Source: JBOGCH01 sp051656645 (GTDB taxonomy: Bacteria; Bacteroidota; Bacteroidia; Bacteroidales; Marinifilaceae). Taken from it: a stretch of 17,891 nucleotides of DNA. The notes under the pieces are model-generated. The model saw nothing but the letters and a program-made list of their open reading frames with translations, searched no databases and was not told the DNA's origin. Made by a program: the position numbers and the translations under genes. Below are positions 1-7,329 of this stretch, piece by piece (within the stretch, counting starts at the first letter, position 1; every line of letters starts with the position of its first letter). The stretch covers positions 1-17,891 of the forward strand of contig JBOGCH010000019.1 of the NCBI GenBank assembly GCA_051656645.1, given 5' to 3'.

Positions 1-173
1 CTGAATGAAATACGGAGATAGTGTTACCTAATCTCCATTGTGAGGTTTAAGAAATATTACATAGTAATCATGACATATAAGCAAATAAGTTCCGCCCTAC
101 TCATAGCAACCAATACAACTTGAATAATTTAGTGCTAATAAATAAGAAAGTGATTGATTTTTAATGCTTGGGC

Positions 174-204
174 TTTGGAAAAACGCATTTTTTATGTATC
201 TTTG
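174..204 (+). promoter_or_regulatory. Promoter of rimP-nusA-infB
   Basis: TTTG at 174-177 is followed after 19 bp by TATCTTTG at 197-204. This is an exact match to the Bacteroidetes sigma-ABfr pattern (TTTG, 19-21 bp, TAnnTTTG). Transcription should begin near 210, leaving a leader of about 80 nt before rimP. Confidence 0.8.
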
Positions 205-212
205 CATTGTTG

Positions 213-286
213 ATTTACGTAAATGAGTCGACAAATTGTAAGAGGGGACAGAAGTCCCCTCTTACTTATTTTGCAACTTTAAAGTT
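213..286 (+). promoter_or_regulatory. Structured 5' leader of the rimP operon
   Basis: The leader holds a perfect 12-bp inverted repeat with a 4-base loop: arms 238-249 and 254-265, loop AGAA. The core is GAGGGGAC/GTCCCCTC. It is flanked by two perfect 12-bp palindromes, ATTTACGTAAAT at 213-224 and AACTTTAAAGTT at 275-286. The tract after the hairpin (TTATTTTG) is only a weak U-run. It could be a weak terminator/attenuator, a protein-binding hairpin or an RNA-stability element. The structure is directly visible; the function is inference. Confidence 0.6.
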
Positions 287-292
287 TTAAGA

Positions 293-754
293 ATGACTAA
301 GGAGGATTTTTTGACAGTGGCGCAACCAATAGTCGAGGCACACAACTTGTTTATGGTTGATTTAAAAGTTTCTAAGCTCAATGACATTGAATTAATTGTA
401 GACGCAATGGACGGAGTAAACATTTCCACTTGCATTGAACTAAGCAGAGAAATTGAGAGTCATTTTGACCGCGATATTGAGGATTTTTCACTAACCGTAG
501 CTAGCGCAGGTATTGGTTACCCATTTAAGGTACCGGGACAATTTGTTAAAAACATAAACAAGCCGGTTGAAATTAAATTTAAGGACAGCACTAAACTTTC
601 CGGCACACTAACAGCCTATGACGGCGAAAGCGTAACAGTTGTGTTTGAGAAAAAAGTTTTACCCGAAGGTAAAAAGCGCAAAGAGATAATGTCCTTTACC
701 GAGACATTCCCAATGGAAAACATTAAAGAAATTAAAGACGAGATTGTTTTTTAA
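293..754 (+). CDS. rimP: Ribosome maturation factor RimP
   Basis: This 153-residue protein fits RimP, the 30S subunit maturation factor. It has an N-terminal alpha/beta part (about 1-85) with the family pattern of a VDL-type strand followed by a conserved acidic region, and a C-terminal SH3-like part (about 90-150) beginning near PVEIKF and GTLTAYDGESV. It is the first gene of the rimP-nusA-infB operon, an order conserved across bacteria, and nusA starts 49 bp downstream. The ATG at 293 is the first in-frame start after the leader hairpin. However, AAGGAGG at 299-305 lies 5 nt before an in-frame TTG at 311, so a start six codons later is possible. Shine-Dalgarno use is rare in this phylum, so I prefer the ATG. 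Confidence 0.93.
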   Translation: MTKEDFLTVAQPIVEAHNLFMVDLKVSKLNDIELIVDAMDGVNISTCIELSREIESHFDRDIEDFSLTVASAGIGYPFKVPGQFVKNINKPVEIKFKDSTKLSGTLTAYDGESVTVVFEKKVLPEGKKRKEIMSFTETFPMENIKEIKDEIVF

Positions 755-803
755 CTCTCGTTGAAAGGATTGAATATATAAACAAATAACGATATAATGT
801 AAT

Positions 804-2051
804 ATGGAAAGTATTAATCTTATAGACTCGTTTGCCGAATTTAAGGAGTTTAAGAGCATTGACAGAACTACGTTAATGAAAGTGTTGGAAGACGTATTCC
901 GTAATATGCTTATTAAGCGATACGGTACGGATGATAATTTTGATGTCATCATTAACATCGACAAAGGAGACTTGGAGATTTGGCGTAACCGTACAATTGT
1001 TGCGGACGATGCTATGCATTTTAATCCAAACACCGAGATTCGTTTCAGTGATGCTAAATTACTTGATCCGGCTTGCGAAGAGGGAGAAGAGATTACGGAC
1101 GAGGTTAAGTTCCACGATTTTGGTCGCCGTTCAGTATTGGCATTACGCCAAAACTTGTCAGCACGTATTTTAGAGTTAGAAAAAGACAATATCTACTCAA
1201 AATATAAAGAGCGTGTAGGACAAATTATTATTGGTGAGGTATACCAAATTTGGAAAAAAGAGATGCTTATTCTTGATGAAGAAGGAAATGAGCTTATCTT
1301 ACCTAAAACGGAACAAATCCCTACCGATTTTTACAAAAAAGGAGATGCTATTAAAGCGGTGGTTATCCGCGTAGAAATGAAAAATGCATCGCCACATGTT
1401 ATCCTATCTCGTACGCAACCTGTGTTCCTTGAAAGATTATTTGAGGTTGAGGTTCCGGAAATATTTGATGGTTTAATTACTATTAAGAAAATTGTACGTA
1501 TTCCGGGAGAGCGTGCTAAAGTAGCTGTGGAAAGTTACGATGATCGTATTGATCCTGTTGGAGCATGCGTTGGTATGAAAGGTAGCCGTATTCACGGTAT
1601 TGTTCGTGAATTACGCAATGAGAATATTGATGTTATTAACTACACTAACAATCAGCAGTTATACATTACTCGCGCATTGAACCCAGCCAAAATCAAGAAT
1701 ATTGAGATTGACGAGGACCGCAAAAAAGCAAATGTATATCTTAACCCTGAAGAGGTGTCACTGGCTATTGGTAAGGGTGGTTTGAACATAAAACTTGCAA
1801 GTTCGCTTACTGGATATGATATCGATGTGTATCGTGAAGTTGAAGGTGTGCAAACTGACGAGGAGGACGTTAATTTGGATGAGTTCAAGGATGAAATTGA
1901 ACCTTGGATCATTGACGAATTTAAAAGAATTGGTTGTGACACAGCAAAAAGCGTTTTGGAACTATCGGAGGAGGAGCTTGAAAACCGCACAGACCTTGAA
2001 GTGGAAACCATTCGTGATGTTGTTAACATTTTGAAAGCAGAGTTTGAATAA
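804..2051 (+). CDS. nusA: Transcription termination/antitermination factor NusA
   Basis: NusA binds RNA polymerase and nascent RNA and modulates pausing, termination and antitermination. The 415-residue protein shows the expected order. The N-terminal RNAP-binding domain is about 1-125. The S1 domain is about 136-200, starting at RVGQIIIGEV and ending near HVILSRTQPVFL. KH1 has GMKG at 257-260 and the following RIHGIVRELRNENIDV. KH2 has IGKGGLNIKLAS with GKGG at 323-326. A short acidic, helix-hairpin-helix-like tail runs from about 365 to 412. There are no E. coli-type duplicated AR repeats, as in many non-proteobacterial NusA proteins. It sits between rimP (49-bp gap) and infB (50-bp gap to the preferred start) with no promoter or terminator visible between them, so co-transcription is likely. 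Confidence 0.96.
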   Translation: MESINLIDSFAEFKEFKSIDRTTLMKVLEDVFRNMLIKRYGTDDNFDVIINIDKGDLEIWRNRTIVADDAMHFNPNTEIRFSDAKLLDPACEEGEEITDEVKFHDFGRRSVLALRQNLSARILELEKDNIYSKYKERVGQIIIGEVYQIWKKEMLILDEEGNELILPKTEQIPTDFYKKGDAIKAVVIRVEMKNASPHVILSRTQPVFLERLFEVEVPEIFDGLITIKKIVRIPGERAKVAVESYDDRIDPVGACVGMKGSRIHGIVRELRNENIDVINYTNNQQLYITRALNPAKIKNIEIDEDRKKANVYLNPEEVSLAIGKGGLNIKLASSLTGYDIDVYREVEGVQTDEEDVNLDEFKDEIEPWIIDEFKRIGCDTAKSVLELSEEELENRTDLEVETIRDVVNILKAEFE

Positions 2052-2101
2052 TATTGGATCAAACTACAGCTTACTTAACCAGGAAATATTTAAAACACAA
2101 T

Positions 2102-4960
2102 ATGGCAGTAAAATTAAGTAAAGTAGCACGAGAATTTAACATTGGGATTTCTACAATATCCGAATTCCTGAAAGGGAAAGGGGTAGAGGTGGATTCAAAT
2201 CCCAACGCTCGACTTACAGACGAGGATTATGCATTAGTAGCAAAAGAATTCTCATCTGACAGTGAAGCTAAGAAAGCTTCTGACAAATTAGATCTTAAAC
2301 AAGCGCGTCAGAAAAAAGCAACCGTAACTATTGACGGCGTAGTTGAAGAACAACCTGCTGAAACGGATAACTTCATCTCTGCGAAGAGTGAAGCAAAAGT
2401 TGAAAACAGGATTAAAATTGTCGGGAACATTGATCTCAATGCTAAATCCAAGAACGATGAGCCTCAAGCAGCTCCCGCCGATAAGATGGAGCCGGCTCAG
2501 GAAATAAAACCGGTTGAACCTCAAGCCCCTGTTGTAGAAACAGTGAATGAGGAAGAGAAGAAGTCAGAAATGGAGAACGAAAACGTGGAAGTGAGAAAAG
2601 AGATAAAGAAAACAACTGTACAAGAGGAAAACACGGTAGCAGAACCGGTGGCAATAGAGCAAGACGATCAGCCGTTTAAAGTTTCACAGCCTGCTATTAA
2701 GGAAGTGAAAGTGGTAGGTACTATTGACCTAGATGCAATTAATCAGCGTACGCGTCCTATCAAGAAAAAAATTGCTGAGAAGAACGATAAAGAGAAAAAG
2801 GATTTCAAAAAACCTTTCAAGCCACGTGACGGACAGACATCGGATGCTCCTAAAACTCTTGAAAAAAGAGATCCTAACGCTGATAGTAATTCAGACTACG
2901 ATAAAAAGAAAAGAAAGCGTATTTCTACTCGCGAGGAGAAGGTACAAATTGACAATCCGTCTCCTGCAGCAGCTGCTGCTCCTAGCAAAAATGCTCCGAT
3001 GGACGACAGCAAACGCAAGTTGAAGAAGCTTAAGAAAAAGAAAAATGAGAAAGCTGAGATTAGCGAAGTAGATATTGAAAAGCAAATCAAAGATACTTTT
3101 GCACGTTTAGGTGGTAAAGGTAAATCGCAAGCTTCAAAACACCGTCGCGACAAGCGTGACGCCGTACAGCAAAAATTACAAGCTGAGATGGAGCAAGAGG
3201 AAAGAGAAAAAACTATCCTTAAGCTTACTGAGTTTGTATCTGTTGCCGAGTTGGCAGCAATGATGGATATTTCGGTAACGGATATCATCTCTGCATGTAT
3301 GTCATTAGGTTTATTTGTATCCATCAACCAACGTTTGGATGCTGAGACTATTAATATTGTAGCGGACGAGTTTGGATATACTGCTGAGTTTGTTAGCGTA
3401 GAGATTCAGGAAGCTATTGAGGATGAAGTTGACACTGAGGAAAGCTTAATACAACGTCCACCAATTGTAACTGTAATGGGACACGTTGACCACGGTAAGA
3501 CATCGTTACTTGACTACATCCGTAAAACGAACGTTATTGCCGGTGAGGCAGGAGGTATTACACAGCACATTGGAGCATACAACGTGAAGTTGAGCGACGG
3601 ACGTGCGGTAACATTCCTAGATACTCCGGGTCACGAAGCCTTTACTGCGATGCGTGCACGTGGTGCTCAGGTAACGGATATTGCAATTATTATTATTGCT
3701 GCCGATGATAACGTGATGCCACAAACTGTTGAGGCTATTAACCACGCAAGTGCAGCAGGTGTACCTATTGTATTTGCTATTAACAAAATAGACAAGCCGG
3801 GAGCTAATCCTGACAAGATACGTGAGGAACTTGCGGCAATGAATTACCTTGTTGAGGACTGGGGTGGTAAATACCAATGTCAGGAAATTGCTGCTAAAAG
3901 CGGGGTAAATGTTGAAGAGTTACTTGAGAAAGTACTTCTTGAAGCAGAATTACTTGAGCTTAAAGCAAACCCTGAGCGTAAAGCAATTGGTTCAATCATT
4001 GAGTCATCACTTGATAAAGGACGCGGTTATGTTGCCACTATGCTTGTACAAACAGGTACATTAAGCGTTGGCGATGTTATACTTGCGGGACAATACTTTG
4101 GACACGTAAAAGCTATGTTTAATGAGCGTGGACAACGCATGGAGAAGGCAGGACCATCATGTCCGGCACTGATTCTAGGATTAAACGGTGCACCACAGGC
4201 TGGTGATAAGTTTAATGTAATGGAGAGCGAGAAGGAAGCACGTCAAATTGCAAACAAGCGTGAGCAATTACAACGTGAACAAGGTTTACGTACTCAAAAA
4301 CACATCACTCTTGATGAGATTGGACGTCGTATTGCCATTGGAAACTTCCAAGAGCTTAACGTTATTGTTAAGGGTGACTTTGACGGATCGGTTGAGGCTC
4401 TTTCTGACTCATTAATTAAATTGTCTACAGACGAAATTCAAGTTAATGTTATTCACAAAGCAGTGGGACAAATCTCTGAAGGAGACGTTATGCTTGCTGC
4501 AGCATCTAATGCTATCATTATCGGTTTCCAAGTGCGTCCATCAATTGGTGCACGTAAAGTTGCTGAGCGTGAAGAAATTGACATCCGTTTGTACTCTATT
4601 ATCTATACTGCTATTGAGGAGCTTAAATCGGCAATGGAGGGTATGTTATCACCTGAGATTAAAGAGGAAATCACATCGACAGTGGAAGTATTGGAAACAT
4701 TCAAAATTACGAAAGTGGGAACTATCGCAGGATGTATTGTCCGTGACGGTAAAATCACACGTAATAGTAAAGTACGTATCATCCGCGATGGTATCGTAGT
4801 TTACACTGGTAACCTTGGATCACTTAAACGTTTCAAAGACGATATCAAAGAGGTATCTAAAGGATACGAGTGTGGTTTAAATATTGACAACTATAATGAT
4901 ATTAGAGTTGGGGATATGGTGGAGTCATACCAAGAGGTAGAAGTTAAAAAGAAACTGTAA
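2102..4960 (+). CDS. infB: Translation initiation factor IF-2
   Basis: IF-2 is the GTPase that places initiator fMet-tRNA on the 30S subunit and promotes 50S joining. From the ATG at 2102 the protein has 952 residues. It begins MAVKLSKVAREFNIGIS, a Bacteroidetes-type IF2-N module. A long charged, low-complexity linker covers roughly residues 60-350, and a second IF2-N module lies at about 375-425. The G domain has G1 GHVDHGKT at 460-467, G3 DTPGHE at 507-512, G4 NKID at 561-564 and G5 AAKSG at 597-601. Beta-barrel domain II, domain III and the C-terminal fMet-tRNA-binding domain follow. An upstream in-frame TTG at 2054 would add 16 residues that do not resemble the family, so I reject it. A terminator follows 20 bp after the stop. 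Confidence 0.96.
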   Translation: MAVKLSKVAREFNIGISTISEFLKGKGVEVDSNPNARLTDEDYALVAKEFSSDSEAKKASDKLDLKQARQKKATVTIDGVVEEQPAETDNFISAKSEAKVENRIKIVGNIDLNAKSKNDEPQAAPADKMEPAQEIKPVEPQAPVVETVNEEEKKSEMENENVEVRKEIKKTTVQEENTVAEPVAIEQDDQPFKVSQPAIKEVKVVGTIDLDAINQRTRPIKKKIAEKNDKEKKDFKKPFKPRDGQTSDAPKTLEKRDPNADSNSDYDKKKRKRISTREEKVQIDNPSPAAAAAPSKNAPMDDSKRKLKKLKKKKNEKAEISEVDIEKQIKDTFARLGGKGKSQASKHRRDKRDAVQQKLQAEMEQEEREKTILKLTEFVSVAELAAMMDISVTDIISACMSLGLFVSINQRLDAETINIVADEFGYTAEFVSVEIQEAIEDEVDTEESLIQRPPIVTVMGHVDHGKTSLLDYIRKTNVIAGEAGGITQHIGAYNVKLSDGRAVTFLDTPGHEAFTAMRARGAQVTDIAIIIIAADDNVMPQTVEAINHASAAGVPIVFAINKIDKPGANPDKIREELAAMNYLVEDWGGKYQCQEIAAKSGVNVEELLEKVLLEAELLELKANPERKAIGSIIESSLDKGRGYVATMLVQTGTLSVGDVILAGQYFGHVKAMFNERGQRMEKAGPSCPALILGLNGAPQAGDKFNVMESEKEARQIANKREQLQREQGLRTQKHITLDEIGRRIAIGNFQELNVIVKGDFDGSVEALSDSLIKLSTDEIQVNVIHKAVGQISEGDVMLAAASNAIIIGFQVRPSIGARKVAEREEIDIRLYSIIYTAIEELKSAMEGMLSPEIKEEITSTVEVLETFKITKVGTIAGCIVRDGKITRNSKVRIIRDGIVVYTGNLGSLKRFKDDIKEVSKGYECGLNIDNYNDIRVGDMVESYQEVEVKKKL

Positions 4961-4980
4961 GTTCACAATATCTTAATTAA

Positions 4981-5014
4981 AAGAAAACCACCCACTTGGG
5001 TGGTTTTCTTGTTT
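4981..5014 (+). terminator. Terminator after infB
   Basis: A perfect 13-bp stem (4981-4993 with 4998-5010) has a 4-base loop ACTT. The left arm begins with A-rich sequence and the right arm ends in TTTTCTTGTTT. This is a classic, nearly symmetric Rho-independent terminator closing the rimP-nusA-infB operon. Confidence 0.9.
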
Positions 5015-5045
5015 ATAACTACATGCACAATTAAATTATAAAATA

Positions 5046-5076
5046 TTTGATTATTCATAGAAAATTAGTACCTTTA
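5046..5076 (+). promoter_or_regulatory. Promoter of the AraC-type regulator
   Basis: TTTG at 5046-5049 is followed after 19 bp by TACCTTTA at 5069-5076. Only the last base departs from TAnnTTTG. The predicted start of transcription is near 5083, about 20 nt before the ATG at 5103. Confidence 0.6.
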
Positions 5077-5102
5077 GTTTAGGAATTAATTTTTGTATTT
5101 GT

Positions 5103-5969
5103 ATGAGTATTTTGTATATCGAAGAGCACAAATCATGTCTGAATTATGTCACCATGGAAACTGCTTCTTGGATCACGTATTGTGCTGAAACTGATGAAGA
5201 ATTTGAATCTCTCGACAATCAGTATCACTATTTATTATTTATTCTTGAAGGAAACGTTAAGATTACATTCTTAGATATTCCTCACCGAGAGTACAATCAA
5301 GGAGAAATGGTGCTAATACCTAAAATGAGTAGCATTAAGGGTATTGCAACAAGCACTTCACGCCTTTTAATACACCGTTTTGGAAAGGTGGATCATTTCT
5401 GCGATAGAGTACCACTTGAAGCGCTTACTGAACTAAAGAAGAAATATACATGGCAGGGAGACTCCCTCCCCATAAAAGACACTATAAGTAAATTTTTATT
5501 ATTACTTGAAACCTATTTGAGTGCCGGATTAGGCTGTAAGCATTTACACGAGCTTAAACAACGCGAACTTTTCATGTTGTTACGCGGTTTCTACACGAAA
5601 GAACAGTTAGCACTCTTTTTACACCCTATTATAGGGCAATCTATGGATTTTAAGGAGCAAATATATAGTACGTATCTTAGTATTAAGTCTGTATCCGATT
5701 GGGCTAATATGTGTGGATTCTCCGAGCGAGAGTTTCACGATAAATTTGTGGAGAACTTTCACGACACTCCATCGCATTGGCGTAGTTATAGGATAGCGCA
5801 ACATATACGCTTTCTGCTTAATGACGCTAATATGCCTATTAATGAGATTGCATACAAGTATAATTTCTCATCCCAAGCACACTTAACTAAGTTTTGTAAA
5901 CAACACCTTGGGGATACGCCTAAAGCTATACGCGCATCCTTAATAAATGGACTAAAGATTGATAATTAA
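5103..5969 (+). CDS. AraC-family transcriptional regulator of the fimbrial locus
   Basis: This 288-residue protein has an N-terminal cupin-like sensor region (about 40-92, with HYLLFILEGNVKITF and GEMVLIPK) and a C-terminal AraC-type double helix-turn-helix (about 185-283). The second HTH carries the family signature INEIAYKYNFSSQAHLTKFCKQHLGDTPKAIR in shortened view: INEIAYKYNF, then FCKQHLGDTP. It lies directly upstream of, and in the same direction as, the fimbrillin gene. A 233-bp gap holding strong inverted repeats separates them, so it is the obvious candidate regulator of that promoter. The effector is unknown: the sensor region has no recognisable ligand motif. It has its own promoter and follows the infB terminator, so it belongs to the fimbrial unit. 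The family assignment is firm; its target is inferred from position. Confidence 0.88.
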   Translation: MSILYIEEHKSCLNYVTMETASWITYCAETDEEFESLDNQYHYLLFILEGNVKITFLDIPHREYNQGEMVLIPKMSSIKGIATSTSRLLIHRFGKVDHFCDRVPLEALTELKKKYTWQGDSLPIKDTISKFLLLLETYLSAGLGCKHLHELKQRELFMLLRGFYTKEQLALFLHPIIGQSMDFKEQIYSTYLSIKSVSDWANMCGFSEREFHDKFVENFHDTPSHWRSYRIAQHIRFLLNDANMPINEIAYKYNFSSQAHLTKFCKQHLGDTPKAIRASLINGLKIDN

Positions 5970-6037
5970 ATATATATGCGCCTATACGTCATAAATATTT
6001 AATCAAAAATAAACAAACAGGCCTCTAAAATTTAACA

Positions 6038-6064
6038 TATACAATTTTACTGCAGAATTGTATA
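6038..6064. promoter_or_regulatory. Candidate operator: 9-bp inverted repeat upstream of fimbrillin
   Basis: Perfect arms TATACAATT (6038-6046) and AATTGTATA (6056-6064) are separated by 9 bp. The centre lies about 50 bp upstream of the predicted fimbrillin transcription start, a usual place for an activator site. The adjacent AraC regulator is the natural candidate binder. This is inference. Confidence 0.5.
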
Positions 6065-6070
6065 AAATAT

Positions 6071-6119
6071 AATCCTCTACTCTTATCTATCTTTGTAATG
6101 TCGATAAGAGAAGAGGATT
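6071..6119 (+). promoter_or_regulatory. Fimbrillin promoter inside a 17-bp inverted repeat
   Basis: Arms 6071-6087 and 6103-6119 pair at 16 of 17 positions (A/A mismatch at 6079/6111). The 15-bp spacer begins with TATCTTTG (6088-6095), an exact Bacteroidetes -7 box. No TTG or TTTG lies 19-21 bp upstream, so the promoter should be weak without help. Predicted transcription starts near 6102, at the edge of the right arm, giving a leader of about 100 nt before the ATG at 6203. The repeat could be a repressor operator, a DNA cruciform or a transcript-start structure. Confidence 0.6.
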
Positions 6120-6202
6120 TTCTTTTAAAATACGCTTCACAACTATGGTGTATTTCATTACGTAAGTCCTAATACAAAATACATTACAAATTAATCCCTA
6201 AA

Positions 6203-7246
6203 ATGAAAAAACTATTCTACTCTATGTTAGTAGCCGTATTGGCTATAGGATGCTCGCGCAGTAACGATTCTACTATTGGTGAAGAAATTATTACTTTTGA
6301 TAAGAGCGTAACATTAAGTTTATCAAGCGAAACACGCGCTATGGTTACTAGCAGCAATGGTCCTATTGCAGGTCCTGAAGGCAATACAGCAGTACAAGCA
6401 CCTAGTGCAGAACTTACAGGAACTCAACTAGTGGCAATTAGCGATATTACTGTTCTTTTCGCTAACCAAAGTGGAGAGATTTTAAATGTGTACAAATCAG
6501 GTGTTGATTTTCATATTGATTCAATAACAAGAGAAGAAGGTGTTAAGTTCAAACGTCTACCAAGCTCAGTTACAACAACATATGTTGTTGCAAACACAAA
6601 AACATCATTAGATAGTGTAACAACTGCAACTGAACTTAAGGCTATTGCTCATGAAATCAGTACCCAAGCTGCAGTTGCTGAAGCTACAATGTTTGGCCTA
6701 AACACAATTACAAAAAGTAGTAATACACACATTGCAAATGTAACGTTAACTCCTTTAATCTCTCGTTTACAGGTTAAAGTTAAGCGTAACTCTGAAGTTG
6801 CAGAGGCTAAAATTATAGGTGTGTATGTTGATAAATTCTTTACTACTTCAACTTTAGATAAGAAAACTTCTGATTTTAAAAATAATACTGAATTTGCTGC
6901 AGATTATTACAACAACATGTATAGCTACAATGCTCAAGGATTTAACATGACAGCAAACGAAACAGGATATGTTGAAACGAATAAAGTATTTGGATACTCA
7001 TTCTTCCCTACGTCAGCGCCTGAACTTGTTGTAAAATACCTTTACAATTTAAATGGAAAAGAAGTAACTCGTTACACTAGAGCAAGTTTCCCTAGCAAAA
7101 CTGATTGGAGCGTTGCAAATCTATACAACGTTGAACTTGCACTTGATCGCGGTACAGTTGATCCTAACGAAACATCTATTACAGTTACAGTAAAAGTTAC
7201 AGTTCAAGACTGGAGCACAGTAACTCTAAAACCTGAGTATAACTAA
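6203..7246 (+). CDS. Major fimbrillin, FimA/Mfa1-like lipoprotein (type V pilus shaft)
   Basis: This 347-residue protein looks like a type V pilus subunit. It has an N-terminal lipoprotein signal peptide with lipobox AIGC (Cys17) and an acidic pro-region ending near the Arg in SSETRAM (Arg45). The body is beta-rich, and the C-terminal strand pattern ITVTVKVTVQDWSTVTL resembles the end of fimbrillins. In FimA/Mfa1 pili the lipidated precursor is exported, cut after an Arg by a surface protease, and polymerised by strand exchange. The Arg and the terminal beta strands are placed to suit that here. Family identity rests on architecture and on its neighbours (AraC regulator before, large fimbrial lipoprotein after), not on one decisive motif. 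The protein is Thr/Ser/Val-rich, as expected for a shaft subunit. Confidence 0.78.
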   Translation: MKKLFYSMLVAVLAIGCSRSNDSTIGEEIITFDKSVTLSLSSETRAMVTSSNGPIAGPEGNTAVQAPSAELTGTQLVAISDITVLFANQSGEILNVYKSGVDFHIDSITREEGVKFKRLPSSVTTTYVVANTKTSLDSVTTATELKAIAHEISTQAAVAEATMFGLNTITKSSNTHIANVTLTPLISRLQVKVKRNSEVAEAKIIGVYVDKFFTTSTLDKKTSDFKNNTEFAADYYNNMYSYNAQGFNMTANETGYVETNKVFGYSFFPTSAPELVVKYLYNLNGKEVTRYTRASFPSKTDWSVANLYNVELALDRGTVDPNETSITVTVKVTVQDWSTVTLKPEYN

Positions 7247-7266
7247 TAGTTTCTCAAAACAAAATA

Positions 7267-7305
7267 AACCGCTCCCTTCCACTAAAATTGGGAGCGGTTC
7301 CTATT
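7267..7305 (+). terminator. Hairpin between fimbrillin and the downstream lipoprotein (attenuator or terminator)
   Basis: A perfect 10-bp stem (AACCGCTCCC at 7267-7276 with 7290-7299) has a 13-base loop and is followed by the weak tract CCTATTT. It lies 20 bp after the fimbrillin stop and 30 bp before the next gene. I see no TAnnTTTG box in the gap, so the next gene probably relies on read-through. Confidence 0.6.
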
Positions 7306-7329
7306 TAAAACCTTCGCATTTTAGACACT

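Noticed and set aside
14..36. GGAGAT...ATCTCC inverted repeat as a terminator of a preceding gene
   Set aside because: Short 6-bp arms, an 11-base loop and no following T-run.
659..1189. Minus-strand open frame across the rimP/nusA junction
   Set aside because: It is antisense to two well-identified genes and has no recognisable protein features; the same holds for the long minus-strand frames inside infB, coaBC and the sialidase.
2054..2101. Upstream TTG start extending IF-2 by 16 residues
   Set aside because: The added residues do not look like IF-2, whereas ATG 2102 gives the usual Bacteroidetes beginning; the TTG lies 3 bases after the nusA stop.
6071..6119. Classical phase-variable invertible promoter
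   Set aside because: The spacer between the arms is only 15 bp and no site-specific recombinase is encoded nearby; kept only as a remote alternative.
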